Source of the DNA: Limnomonas spitsbergensis
Lineage: Eukaryota > Chlorophyta > Chlorophyceae > Chlamydomonadales
Direction: 5' to 3'
NCBI GenBank assembly: GCA_037349105.1
Contig: JAYJMM010000123.1
Location: forward strand, 5,146,001-5,210,000
Length of the DNA stretch: 64,000 nucleotides
A program made the position numbers and the translations under genes. The notes under the pieces are model-generated. The model did no database searches. It saw nothing but the letters and a program-made list of their open reading frames with translations, and was not told the origin of the DNA. How positions within the stretch are numbered: the first letter of the stretch is position 1; every line of letters begins with the position of its first letter. This document shows positions 11,701 through 23,283 of the stretch, one piece after another.

Positions 11701-12310
11701 TGAACCCGGAAAAATACTAGGCCCGTCTTGGGCTGGCCACTGCTGCTTTGCCCTCAGCAGGGACAGGCCCAGAGGGGACAGTAGCAGCAGGGACAGCAAT
11801 GACAGCAGCAGTGCCCCGCGACTGCCAGACAGCAGGCCTCCTAGGGCCGTGGAGCTGCGACCAGCCGCCGGCATTGCATGCCCAAGGTTAGGCTGGGCTG
11901 CGGCCGCCGCTTTGGCGGTGACGCTGAAAGGGACAGAGGCCGGCGCAGGGGGTGCGCTGGATCCAACCCCTGCTGACGCCGCTGCTGGGGCGCCTGAGCC
12001 AGAGGGTGTGCTGCCGGTATCAGTGGCGTGGTGCATGGCTACGAGCGATGCCACGGCGTCACCGCCAGCTGCGGGAGAGACAGAGAGTGGTGCAGAGCGC
12101 CTCTTGCTGTCGCCTCCAGGGACAAGCGGCCTGTGACCCCTTGCAGGCGCTGGCGCTGGCGATGCACGGGCAAGGGTAACACTCGCGTCAGAGCCTACTT
12201 TCTTAGCGGCTGAGACAGGAGGGAGTGTGGAAGGGGCGGCGGCCGCCGTGGTGCTGGCAGGGCGGTTGGTGTCGATTGTCTCTGGCTCGCTGTCTGTCAG
12301 GTCAACCTAC
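8715..12310 (-). CDS. Unrecognised multi-exon gene(s), exon pieces only
   Basis: Several stretches have coding-like composition and splice sites on the minus strand, but I cannot join them reliably. (1) 12310-11450: about 280 residues, Ala/Ser/Pro-rich, with one hydrophobic run (LLLSLLSLLLLSPLGLSLL), like the N-terminus of a type II membrane protein. (2) 10612-10436: WGELALHTAQRLAWSDPTF...FYEEGLAAEDN, then a GTGGGG donor. (3) near 10330-10190: FALVSEAVYVVAGSHPQQ. (4) 9900-9617: ends LTRLLAEKVAPSPPAKAA. (5) about 9390-9310: HYWVAWMDDHQLPLQRVS. (6) 8815-8715: LLSRRNSDDFLYIFLVLINQ, then a GTAAGG donor. They could belong to one membrane protein or to two genes. I recognise no family, and some pieces may be chance ORFs. 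Confidence 0.3.
8850..8990. repeat. Short G-rich direct repeat
   Basis: Two to three imperfect units of about 75-80 bp with the shared words 'gggtgcgatgggggatgtgt' and 'gggtgcgataggggatttgt', ending in runs of 8-10 G. Confidence 0.5.
9925..10060. repeat. Three-copy direct repeat of about 43-50 bp
   Basis: 'gggggcaggtaaggtggcag' + 'cccttggggtgaa' + 'gat.gaaaac' recurs three times with small length changes, inside the unresolved minus-strand gene region and probably intronic. Confidence 0.6.
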
Positions 12311-12319
12311 CATGGGACA

Positions 12320-12640
12320 GAGGGGCACAGAGGGGCAAAAATCAAAACGTCTTATTGAGGGGCACAGAGGGGCGAAAGAGGGGCACAAAGGGAAACCGAA
12401 TCAAAACGGCTTGTTGAGGGGCACAGAGGGGCACAGAGGGGCGTAAGAGGGGCACAAAGGGGGGGGGGAATTCAAAACGGCTTGTTGAGGGGCACAGAGG
12501 GGCACAGAGGGGCAAAATTCGGCTCATTGAGAGGCACAGATGGGCGAAAGAGGGGCTGAATGAGGGGCACAGAGGGGCAAAATCGGCTTGTTGAGGGGCA
12601 CAGAGGGGCAAAAATGAAAATGGCTTGTTGAGGACGCTAG
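12320..12640. repeat. Degenerate minisatellite based on gaggggcaca
   Basis: Units of 12-45 bp combining 'gaggggcacagaggggc', 'gaaagaggggcacaaaggg' and 'caaaacggcttgtt' repeat about ten times. The array lies immediately upstream (minus sense) of the putative type II membrane protein exon, so it is probably intronic. Confidence 0.7.
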
Positions 12641-12846
12641 TTTGCCGAGTATCTGAAGAGGGGTTTGGGGCTGGGCGGCACCAGGGCAACTACCGGTAAA
12701 CCAAAATTTAAATACAGTATCTAGTTGTTCTTAAATTAAACGCTGTTTGACAGCCGTGTGCAAAAGCACTGTCATCTGATGCTAAAGGATATGTCGCTGG
12801 ACACACCTCCTAGGTTAAAGCAAAAAGACAAAACACAAAGCGTTCT

Positions 12847-13822
12847 GGATTTCTTCTTTCGGCTACATGTTCAAATTCGGTAGGCTGCCCAGCTGCCGCC
12901 AAAGTCCCAATTAGGACCAAACCTGGACAAGCCTGCAATTGGTGACCAAAGCAGCAAGGCTGGCCAAAAATGGGGCCTCCGGCCAGCAGCCGGAGTGTAT
13001 CTGACATCAAGCCAAGTCACAAAAAAAGAAACACTGACAGCAATGCTTCACGAAGCCACTGTGAAGCCCAAGGCTGGAGATGCGATTTGACGAGTGGTTT
13101 GGATGCACACTCAAGAATGGCCTCGATACGAGTCATTGAATATCCGCAGCGAGCACAACTAATGCTCTGGTTGCTCTTGTATTGAGAACACCAGGGCCAT
13201 CAATGCTGTACTGCTGAACTGCTGTTTTGCTGGACTACCTTATGGCTTCTGCAGGAGGACAGCTCTTGGACAGCTTGCGATAACCCACAGGAGACGTCTA
13301 GGAGGACCCTCGCAACCTCTGGGCCCCCTCGGCTCTGTGTCTCCGCCTGCACTCCTCGGTCCAGGCTACCAGGGGCAGGCACCGCCTTGGCGGCCTGCCT
13401 CTTCCTTGCTGCGCTCACTTGGCGGCGGTGCAGGCTGGTGGGCTGCAGCTGATTAACCTGGGAGGCAGGCCCCTTGGCGGGCCCTGCGCCTTTCCCTGGA
13501 AAGTATATACCAGAGAAAGGTGGAAGTGATGCTGTTGAGCAGAATCGATAGTCATGGGATCTGATCAGTGAGATTTTAAGGAGTGTGATGAACATGAAAC
13601 GCCGATACTTGGAATGTCCATTTGAAATGGACAGTGTTTATTTTTTGTGACTCAGCTACATGTCAGCTACACTATGGCCTCTGGCCAGAGGCCCCAATTG
13701 TGTTTAGAAATACTGCCTTGGCCACCAGTCATAGGCCGGCCCTGGGTTGGTCCCAATTGGACCTTTGGCAGCCGCGGGGCAGCCTGCCCAAGATGGATGT
13801 GGAGCCGAAAAAAGAAACACCC
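12847..13822. repeat. Inverted-repeat (fold-back) element of about 1 kb
   Basis: The left arm (12847-13042) and the right arm (13627-13822) are reverse complements with scattered mismatches. Landmarks: right arm 'gtcagctacac', 'gccagaggccccaatt', 'ggtcccaattggacctttgg' and 'gagccgaaaaaagaaacac' each have a recognisable reverse-complement partner in the left arm. The roughly 585-bp centre contains a minus-strand open stretch of about 90 residues (Gln/Ser/Arg-rich) with no family I recognise. I found no clear target-site duplication. Confidence 0.65.
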
Positions 13823-15758
13823 ATTTCAGCAGCACTTTTTGTTGCGCTATGTGTGGCTGTGGCATCTAACTGTCAGGGAGGGCTGCCATCGAATGAACTA
13901 GTTGCCACTGGGCAGAGGCACCCACTACCCCGCTCTGTTCCCCTGTAGAGTGTACACTACCCATGGCCTTCATCATCCCTGGTTGCGAATTGCTGAGGCA
14001 GAGAGATGAGGTGAGGGAGAGAGAGAGAGCATGAGGGCAGCCGGTGGGGTGAGTCGGGCTGTGGAGGAGAGGTAACAAGGAGAGGTAACAGGTGGTGGGG
14101 AGCAGGTAGGGACTCTGGGCCAATAGGAAGCAGTTGAGTTCGGGGCTATGGGTGTTCCGAGAAAGAATGGAAACGCCGTAGATCGGCTTGAGCAATACGA
14201 TATTGGGCATGGGCAGGGCTATCCCGGAGTGTGACAGCGGGAGCGTACCTCGATGGAGAGGAATCATTCCGTCGCTTGCGTGGAAGCGAAATGGCAGCGT
14301 CTATCCCTCTCCACGTCTCTCTGCTGTGGAATAATATGGGGTTAAATGGGGAGGGAGGCAGGATGCATCGCGTGGCTTCGAGCGCGTTTGGGCGATACCG
14401 ATCGGATCGGTCTCTTGAGGACGACACACTTGTGCGGACTGAACTGTGGCCAGCAGGGCCAGGGGGTAAGCATACTCACAACTCAAGAGCCGAAGCAGTA
14501 GCCGAGGGAGGATGACTCCATCCGTCCATCACCCCTATGGCCTACGTCACTTCTGCTTCGCCTCAGTAAACTGGAATCAAACCATATAGGAACTTGACCC
14601 TGATATGCTGCCCATGAGCCCAACAGCTTTCAGGTTCCCCTTCGTGCATGCGAATACCTCATGTCCCTCTCTAGCACGAGCCCTGTCGGGACAGCAAGCG
14701 CAAGCCCTTTCACCTACGATTATACTCCAATGGAACTTGCTCCTTTTGTTTGCTGTGCCTGGCCCTTTCGTAACAGGCTTTGACTCCTTTGAGGTCGTTG
14801 CATCAACGCCGTAGCGAAAACAACCATGTCAGCACAACCCACTGGCCCAGACCAGCTACCGCCTCCGCCGTTGCAGAGGAGCCGCTCTCTGGTAGGACTG
14901 CAGCAGGTCCCTCTGAGCACCCTGTCTTGGTAGCAACCGCCAGTGTGCTCGTCTAGAGATGCACAGAGTGGGTGTGCTGGGGCAGAATGTGCTGGGCACA
15001 AGACTGGCCAAAGCAGGTTCTGCCTCAACTAAACTGTTTGGCCTGGTTTTGTAATGAGCGCCTGCGTTGGGCTTTGCCCGAGTGACCAGTGGTGGTGGGA
15101 GTGTTGCCATACTTGCAGCATGCATGCGCCACATCCACCGGAGGTGCTCCTGGGATATGTTATGTTGTTAAATTTCTGCCATTCTTGCAGACTTACAAAA
15201 GCTGCTGTCGTGCATGGCTTGTTGTCTTTCTGTCGGATCATCGGATATGTGCTCTAGTGCTCTGCCTTACTTACAGATTTCTTCCTGTTTGGCAGCATTT
15301 GTTGTTCCTTATATTTCTGCCAGTTTGCAGCATATGCCGAAGAGCAGCGCACTGTTTGCTGTATTTCTGCCTGAAAAACCTGCCAGACACCATTTGCTGT
15401 CTTTTGTATTGTTCAACAACATCTGCGGTGTGCTGCTTGGCTGTCTTTCAAGGAAGCCCATCTTTGGAACATGAGCCGTCCATGCAGGAGTTACACTTCT
15501 GCTGAGAAAGGCCCATCCAGTGCAAAGTGTAACGTCATTGACATGCATGAGTTGAATGACCTGAGGAAATTTCGTGTTTCTTCGACTATGTGATGTCACT
15601 TACTTCTTACATAGCCATTCAACTGTGTACGAATTTCCGATAACACTGGATCATGATCGCAGTCCAACCACTGCATGTGATCTTCGCACTTCGCATGGCA
15701 TGTTCTGATTGTTTGGCAGCATCCACGTGTAGTGCTTACTGTTTCCTATTTAGAGGCA
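13823..15758. other. No gene recognised
   Basis: Mixed sequence without a persuasive exon. The part from 15,100 to 15,480 repeats the word pattern '(g)ttgcagcat...tttctgcc' loosely, suggesting a very old tandem or transposon remnant. Short ORFs are present on both strands but lack splice-consistent neighbours. Confidence 0.4.
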
Positions 15759-15820
15759 TGTCAATGACGTTACACCTCTGGGCCCTGCTCAAAAAGGCTC
15801 GGCCGCGTGGGCGCCTAACT
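15759..15820 (+). repeat. Dispersed repeat module, copy 1
   Basis: Best-preserved plus-strand copy of a module that recurs six times: 'tgtcaatgacgttacacctc' then 'tgggccctgctcaaaaaggc' then 'tcggccgcgtgggcgcctaact'. It is followed by an A/G-rich stretch (gggaggagag...). The end 'gggcgccyaact' resembles a retroelement primer-binding site, but this is only a resemblance. Confidence 0.7.
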
Positions 15821-16934
15821 AAACAGAGTTGGGAGGAGAGATGGAAACAAAACAAGGGGGCAGGATAAAAGAAAGGAGGAAAAAGTGGGAAAGAAGGAGA
15901 AGAACACAAAGGAAAGACATACCCCCCCAAAGGAAAAGGCAGCCCGAAGTACCCTTGCCCCGCTGAAGCTTATTCCCTAAGAAGGCAAAGAAAAGCAAAA
16001 AAATTAGGCCTCAACAATGCGTATGACGTTCTCAACAAAAGTTGGAGCCTCCCATCCAAGCCTGCCCCGGTACAACTGTTAAAAGAGTTTAGAGGCATGT
16101 GTCGTGCACTGCTTGCTGTCTGGCTGTTTGTGGCTGCTGTTTCACCATTCCAGTGTGTTAACCCCGTGACAGCGCTGTAGCGTTTCTCATGTCCAAAATA
16201 CTGACTAAGCCTTTCGTAGTTGGAAAGACAGCGTACATTGGAGGCTGATCTGCCTCAATTATACCGTTTGGCCTGGTACTTGACTTGCAGGCTGACCAAA
16301 ACTTTCAGGACACCCTGAAGTACCATTTAGTTATCCCCAGCCACTGGACTCGCCTAACCCACAAAATAACGGAGATGATGCAGCACTACCGATGATCATG
16401 TTACCCCTCTAGGCCGTCTAGTACCGCCGACCGGTGTTCCATCCTTTAGCGTTGGCCTTGGCAACTACCAACAACTAACACAAACCTGCTGCCCTTCTGG
16501 ATTATAGCCGTTCACCCCTGTTGCTTCCATGAAACACTGCGCAGACTCCCTCTTCACATGATGGAAGTCTTGTCATGCTTGCTTCCAATGCCCCAGCGTG
16601 AGATCACCTTTGGGAACGGGGATGAGCAGGCCCCCCAGACGGAGCTCCAGACTTCTACGCTTTTTACCAGGGCAGGCTAGAGTGAGGCAAACTACCACAT
16701 CCTCCACGCTTTTGTGGGGGATGTGGTACCTTTCGTTGAGGCATAGTCATTTCAGAGGCTCCCTTTCTCTTACTTCCCCCCCTAGCCGTTTGTGTATCCC
16801 TTTACTTTGTTTCCTCTTTCCGGGTTTTCCTGACCAGTCCGGTTCCCTTGTTTCTTTTCCCTATTTTATGAGGGCTAGGATCTAGACGGGCTGAAATTTC
16901 TCTGGACTTCCTTCACTTGATGGTAAGGTATTTT
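15821..16934. other. No gene recognised
   Basis: A/G-rich sequence after the dispersed module, then unremarkable sequence. An open stretch at 16,598-16,885 (plus) has ordinary composition but no recognisable domain and no convincing splice partners. Confidence 0.35.
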
Positions 16935-17665
16935 TTAATGTCTGCCCTAAGACCAAGCCTGCCCTAAGACCATGCCTGCCCTAAGACCATGCCTGCCCTA
17001 AGGCCATGTCTGCCCCAAGGCCATGTCTGCCTAAGACCATGTCTGCCCCAAGGCCATGTATGCCTAAGACCATGTCTGCCCCAAGGCCATGTCTGCCTAA
17101 GGCCATGCCTGCCCTAAGACCATGCCTGCCTAAAGCCATGTCTGCCTAAGGCCATGCCTGCCCTGAGACCATGCCTGCCCTAAGGCCATGTCTGCCTAAG
17201 GCCATGTCTGCCTAAGGCCATGTCTGCCTAAGGCCATGTCTGCCTGAGGCCATGTCTGCCTAAGGCCATGTCTGCCTAAGGCCATGTGTGCCCTAAGGCC
17301 ATGTCTGCCTACGGCCATGTCTGCCCTAAGACCATGCCTGCCTAAAGCCATGTCTGCCTAAGGTCATGTCTGCCTAACGCCATGTCTGCCTAAGGCCATG
17401 TCTGCCTAAGGCCATGTCTGCCTAAGGCCATGTTTGCCTAAGACCATGTCTGCCTAAGGCCATGTCTGCCTAATGCCATGTCTGACCTACTGCCATGTCT
17501 GCCCTAAGACCATGTCTGCCTAAGACCATGTCTTCCCTTAGACCATGTCTGCCTAAGGCCATGTCTGCCCCAAGGCCATGTCTGGCTAAGGCCATGTCTG
17601 CCTAAGGCCATGTCTGCCTAACGCCATGTCTGCCTAAGGCCATGTCTGCACTAAGACCATGTCTG
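16935..17665. repeat. 16-17-bp minisatellite, about 44 units
   Basis: The unit ctgcctaaggccatgt (16 bp), with a 17-bp variant ctgccctaagaccatgc, repeats about 44 times. The 17-bp form predominates on the left and the 16-bp form on the right, as expected for an array spreading from one side. Confidence 0.93.
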
Positions 17666-18540
17666 CCGTTTGACCGAGCATTCCGAGGGTTGCATAGTTA
17701 CCTTGGTTTATTTTGGAGTGGGGCGGAAAATCTTGGGAGGGATCAGGCAGTTAACTGCAGAATGTCAGGATTCAACCATACAATCGTCAGGAAAATAAGG
17801 GAGGAGATTCAAAAAACAAACATGGGAGCCAGAATAGTAGGAACTCACAGGAAATGACCGGCTGAGAACCTGCTGAGACATGCCCCTGCGCTTTCCAAAG
17901 ATAGTAAATCCAGTTAAGATCCCAAGCTGTCCAGGCCTCCAGAATTCCCCCAGGAAAGTCACCCTACCCCATTGGTAGGGGCGCATCCAGACATCCAGTA
18001 GGCAACTACAACTACCAACAGAGTACCACTACATGGGTGCACTGTCCAGTGTCCAAGCTTGGGCCCAATATCATCCTTGATCTGACGCCTTACTTCCCCA
18101 TTGCATCTCTAGTTCTCATAATGGTCCTCTAATGTCTCAGGTACCCATACAACCCCACATCGGCACTTACCGTACCTCCTTGATATTGGCAGAATTTAGC
18201 ATGTGACTCATGTCAGCCACAGGTCGAGCCATCCAGCCAGCATGGCTATGCCGTTGCCGGTTCGCCGTACGCTTAGCAGCACATATGAAATTCCACTGTT
18301 TTTTCTCTCTTGTGTATGACCAACTCTATCCCAGGGGCAAGTCACGTTGCAACCCGGATTGGAAACCCTGAAAGAAAAATCCCACCCGAAATAACCCCTG
18401 CTCTTGTTTGTTCAAGGAGCTGACCAGGCGCCTGTGGAAACACGGCAACGGGCCTCCTTAAACTGTTTCCTGGATTGCTTTCTTTGCAAGTTCTTGGTTC
18501 ACGCACTCTGCTTGGCGCACGTGCGACTTGCTCGTCGGTC
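17666..18540. other. Intergenic; upstream region of the RING-CH gene
   Basis: No array and no exon that I can support. The roughly 150 bases before the RING-CH ATG are probably its 5' UTR/promoter; I see no TATA box I would defend. Confidence 0.35.
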
Positions 18541-21500
18541 ATGGAATGCAAGGCTGCTTCCGCGCGGGTCGAGGAGCAGCCGAACGAGCATGAACAAGAG
18601 GCGACCTGTCGGCTTTGCTGGTGCCCTGCCGACGAAGACAGCGGCGGGATTCTGGTCTCCCCGTGCAGGTGACCACGATGCGGACGTGTCAGCTGAGAAA
18701 CAGCGCATAGCGCATCCTTCCACCCATGGCCGCATAATAAATCATGCACATGGCAAGGCATGTACCCACCGGTGTAAAGCGCGTGCGCGTCTCCAAATCT
18801 GTTTCACATGAAGAATTGGCTCATTGGGTCCCCGCAGGCCCCCATGCATGCAGGATTGCTGGCCTGAAATTCCCAATATCCCTTCCCCCCCTCTTTTCTG
18901 TTGGAGGCGGGACAAGGAGTCCTTGTCTGGGTGTTTGAATAACCTGCCACCTGCATTCAGGGTGGTGAACCGCACTACCACTAGCATGCAACCTTGCACC
19001 ATACCAAAATGCTTTACTCGCCCTCCCCGGATTTACCGTACCGCCCTCAGCTGCTCTGGGACGTCCAAATGGATCCACGAGCGGTGCCTAGAGCTCTGGA
19101 AGAAGACACTGCGCCGTGATGGCAACTGGAAGAGGAGCAGGGTCTGTGAGGTGAGGGTAACACAGTAGGTGGGCTGCAGCCTGCTGTCTGGAACTCCAGA
19201 CCTTGCCCGATGCTTCTCAACCTGGTCCTGTTTGTGGGAAGTTCAGTACCTCGTGGATCTCAGGTGGCACAAGTGTTGCTTGCCATGCGCATGGTCCTGA
19301 TTAACCGGTGGCTTGATCTCCAAAGCCTCCCCTAAGATCTCCTCTGCATTCCGCTCCTGCTTGTGTCATGACCCTTACGGTAGCTCAACTGTAGAAGCGG
19401 ATCTGGCTAGCTGTGATTTTTAAAAGGCTGCACACACCATACTGCTCATAACCCTCCTTTCCGCACCCATCAGCGCATCAGCACCTCCATGCGCCCGTCA
19501 TGGCATCCTGTGCCATTCCTTTGCCAACCCCGGCCCCAGTCCAGTTTCAGGATGCCATGCTGCAGCGCGCTCCAGCCCGATTGCTATATGCTGGAGCTTC
19601 TAGGATACATTACTTCAGCACCCCTTGCGTGTCATGTGCAGGTGTGCAAGTCTCCCTACCATGCACCAGTGCCTCAGTACCCAGGCCCGCCTCTGACGGG
19701 ACGCCGCCAGGCGCTGCTGCTCCTTGGGCGGGTCAGCGAGCACGTGTTGGAGGCATGCCACTCTCCCAGCTGGCCGATTCTCATCTACAGGTGACTGCTC
19801 AGAGCCTGCGATCAAGCCTTAACAAGTGTGCCCTGAACCTTTTGTTCTCGTAGATTTCAACACAAGCTGTTTTAAGTTTTTTTGTATCCCCATGCTGGGG
19901 AAAGACCCTCCCCACAGGCTGGGGAGGTCTCTCTCCCCAGCTAATTGCAATGGGGTGACGCTATGCTGTAAACAGCAGTACAGAGCTTTACCTAGGGACA
20001 TGTTTCATCACCATGCGATGAACCGGCCATGCCCTGAGTAGGCTATGCCCTGACTACGCCCCTGTACGCCATGCTGTCAGGTGCTGGCGAACCTACCTGT
20101 TTGCGACGGGGGTGTACCATGCAGCTCGCACCGGGTCCACTGGGCTGCAAGCTGGAGTGAGGCTCGGCAAGACGCTCATCACAGAGCAAACCACTGTCAT
20201 GGTGAGTGATCTTGCGCTGCCTGCCTCTCCACCATCCTTCCCCTGCAACCTTGTTCAGAATTTCAGAACCCTGCCATCCTTCCCCTCCTCCATGTCCATC
20301 TCCTCCTACCATCTTACCATCTAACCCAGATACCCTCCTACCATCTCCTACCCTCTTCCCCTCCCACCCCTCCTCTAGATCCACCTCCTTTCCACGATGG
20401 CTGAGATCATGGGGTCGCCGTATGCGGAGCTGCTTTGGGGACGGTCAGCAGCTACGGTGCTCCTCGGGCTGGCCAGCGAGTTTGTCTACACCAGCATTCT
20501 GGGGCTGTGAGTTTATTTGGACGGGGGGGGGCGGACTATGAGTGCTGGCTTGCAGGACTATGGTGCATGGCCCTGTTACCTGTTTCCTTTGCCCTGGCTG
20601 TATGCGCCGTCTCCGGCAGTCTGGCGGCCAGGGAAGGGACGCCGGGCCCGGCGGCAGGGATAATGGGCCGAACTGATTCTGGCCCCCTACCCCCTCCAGC
20701 ATACCACCTTATTTTGTGCTAGTACCGGTTGATATGCTCTTGCCTTGCAATAAATGTGATGCCTAGCTGGACTGTGAAAACATGTGCTTGGCAGACATGG
20801 TGGCACACCTGACATTCACAGATCAGCAACAACCACGCTCTCGCGCACAAGCAGTACCCTACATGCACAAGCAGTACCCTACATGCACAAGCAGTACCCT
20901 ACATGCACAAGCAGTACCCTACATGCACAAGCAGTACCCTACATGCACAAGCAGTACCCTACATGCACAAGCAGTACCCTACATGCACAAGCAGTACCCT
21001 ACATGCACAAGCAGTACCCTACATGCACAACACACATACCCCACTGTATAAGCAACACACGCAGCACACACAATACCAGCACCACCCAACGTTCAACTCA
21101 TAAACAGCCTCATAACCCAGCATGTTCAGAGCACAAACAGAGACAGGAACAAGCTCCACAACAGCTGCCAAAACTGACAGCAGAACACACAGCCTGGGAC
21201 ACTGAACATTTTGTAGGTCAAACACGTCACTTGGGGGCTGCGCCAAAGGCACACTGTACAGAAATAGTCAAATAGATACCAACTGGGCACTAATCGTTGT
21301 TCAAACGGCGTGCAGCCACCGTCATACGCTTGAATACTCTACGTCTGTTGACAGTGCAGGTGTGGCTTGGATCCCTAGCTGCTTTTTGATGAGCCTCACC
21401 TTCTCCTTGCGGCTTAACTCCCGTTTTTTGTTACTGCATGCCTCTACTTTCCGTTTTTACTGAATGCCTCTAAAACCAACTTTGCTACTGAAAGCCTATA

Positions 21501-22248
21501 AAGCCAACATCGTTGCTGAATGCCTCCCTCTGGAACCGACCTTACGCCCGCATGTTTATTTCAGGCGCTTGCTTCACTTTTTTTCTTGGACACCCTTTCG
21601 TCCACTTTCCACTCCACAGCCTTGGCTATGGTCGCTGACCTCTTCCAACCCTTTAATGCTAAGGGTCGGAAAAGATCGGCCACCATGGCCGTGTGCGTTT
21701 TTTTGCATCGGCCCTCACCTGGCCCGCTCTCCCGCTGGTCTTCATCAGCATGAGCAGTGTGATTCACGGGTTCTTCGCCAGGGTCTGTGCGGGCGCTTGG
21801 GAGACATCCTTAGTTAAAAATCCAAACCTTCCACTCCCCGAGGCCGCGTAGGAGCTGTGCAGTGCACATGTCCCTAGTTCAAACCTGTAACCTCAACCCC
21901 TCCCTCATGGCTGCACTATGGTCCTGGCTGTGCATGGTACCTGGAATTGAGCTTAGCCATTCCCTACCAGCCCCATGCGGCCGAGCATTCAGCAGGGCCA
22001 AGCGGTTATGCACCGTTCTTAACCTCAACCCCTTCCCTGCCCCGCTCCACAGCGTTGGCGGTTTGATCTACGGTTTTGCCAGCGGGTACGCGGGGGCTCT
22101 GCGGGCGTCGCTGCAGCTGGTTGCAAGGGGTGCTGCATCGGGCGCCAGTGCTGCCTTGAGGCTCGGTGTCAAGGCACTCCGCCTGATTGCAGCCCTGCCA
22201 GGAGCCCGCATGCTGCGCATGCTCATCCTGACGAGGGGCAGCCACTGA
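18541..22248 (+). CDS. RING-CH (MARCH-type) membrane E3 ubiquitin ligase
   Basis: Exons 18541-18668, 19051-19150, 19642-19790, 20081-20201, 20379-20506 and 22053-22248 join with agreeing phases to 273 codons. Exons 1-3 build a C4HC3 RING-CH finger: CRLC, then SPC-S-C, WIHERC, a conserved ELW, and VCEVC. Such proteins bind E2 enzymes through the finger and ubiquitinate membrane proteins. Exons 4-6 are hydrophobic, for example ATVLLGLASEFVYTSILG joined to LVGGLIYGFASGYAGALRAS, so two or more membrane spans are likely. An alternative last exon, 20556-20676, also fits the phase (747 nt in total), stops sooner and is followed by AATAAA at 20749. The distal exon continues the membrane segment more naturally. 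The start is the first ATG before the finger; the substrate is unknown. Confidence 0.82.
20749..20754 (+). promoter_or_regulatory. Possible polyadenylation hexamer AATAAA
   Basis: It lies 73 bases after the stop of the proximal alternative RING-CH exon. Core chlorophytes usually use TGTAA, so this is only weak support. Confidence 0.3.
20851..21030. repeat. 20-bp minisatellite, 9 perfect units
   Basis: gcagtaccctacatgcacaa repeats nine times without any visible mismatch (180 bp), so it is young or actively homogenised. It lies in the putative last intron of the RING-CH gene. Confidence 0.95.
21627..21693. repeat. Imperfect hairpin, arms of about 31 bp
   Basis: 'ggctatggtcgctgacctct' + 'tccaacccttta' is followed after about four bases by 'taagggtcggaaaagatcgg' + 'ccaccatggcc', its reverse complement with about seven mismatches. 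Translations of the two strands resemble each other for this reason. Its role is unknown. Confidence 0.7.
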
Positions 22249-22404
22249 TCCCGATTTCAATTCAAATCAAGATCGCAGGCCTGTGTTTATTTGCCGAATG
22301 TATTATTATGCTTATGGAAGCTTGCGACGGAATGTCGCAGGTGAAAGTTGAACTTAGCTTGGCTGCTGCCGGCAAAAGTTAAGGGCTGCGAGTGTAGGTT
22401 AGTC

Positions 22405-22470
22405 AAGTTTGTACGTTTCACCTCTGGGCCCTGCTCAATAGGCTCGGTCGCTTGGGTGTCCAGCTGTCTC
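22405..22470 (+). repeat. Dispersed repeat module, copy 2
   Basis: 'acgtttcacctctgggccct' then 'gctcaataggctcggtcgct' then 'tgggtgtccagctgtct': a diverged copy of the module at 15759. A similar A/G-rich tail (aacttaagggaagagag) appears about 300 bases on. Confidence 0.6.
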
Positions 22471-22839
22471 GGCCTGGACGGTGCTTGTTGCAGTGGCAAG
22501 CTTTTATTTATTAACCTGACTTCTTCGAATGGAGTGCTCTCTATTTTAGCTATTTCAGGTTTGTAGAGATCGCCCTTGGTTTCAATTTTTGTTTGCTCTC
22601 TCTTCTGAGATTTACTGAGCTGAGGCAGCGGTGAAACAAATCTCCTGCTGCTCGGCTTGTCTATCTGGGATCTAACTCTCGAGAACTAGCCGTAGGGATA
22701 AAGGCTTCTCAATGGCCGGCCCACCGTTCAAATCAAAATCAAAATTGGGAAAGAGACGCAACTTAAGGGAAGAGAGAAATAGAGTTTGTGATCACCGTTG
22801 CTAATCCTCTCATGCCTCAATGGCATCATACTTCCATAA

Positions 22840-22910
22840 TGTCAGTACAATGACACAACACCCCTGGGCCATGCTGCAAAGGCTCGGCTGTAGGGGCGCC
22901 TGGCTGTCTG
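22840..22910 (+). repeat. Dispersed repeat module, copy 3
   Basis: 'gtcagtacaatgacacaaca' then 'cccctgggccatgctgcaaa' then 'ggctcggctgtaggggcgcc' + 'tggctgtct': a diverged copy, again followed by 'gagaaaataaacttaagaat'. Confidence 0.6.
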
Positions 22911-23283
22911 GTCGTGAGAAAATAAACTTAAGAATAGAGGATAAAGGAGCAAACGGAAAAGGAGAATAACAAACATGCAGAACACACAGAGGCATGCTGC
23001 CTGCCAACACTTAGACTTAGGATACGGGAGAGGGGTGAAGAAGACCTCACCCTTCCTCATCCCCTTTCCTGTCCCTTTCATCTCCTTTCACATTGGTGTC
23101 CAGCATTGGTAGGGCCAGGACGATACCTACTGCATTTGTGTGCATACATGCTTTATGCTTATATTTATGTGCATACATACTTTATGCTAAAACATTTATA
23201 AACAGTTAAACACACGCTTATCCAAGACCTCGCAGCCACGGCCGCCACCGCCATATCTCTGCCTTCGACCCCATGGCCCCTAC

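Noticed and set aside
20556..20676. Proximal exon as the definite end of the RING-CH gene
   Set aside because: Not rejected outright: phase and AATAAA support it, but the distal exon continues a membrane helix more naturally, so it is kept as an alternative.
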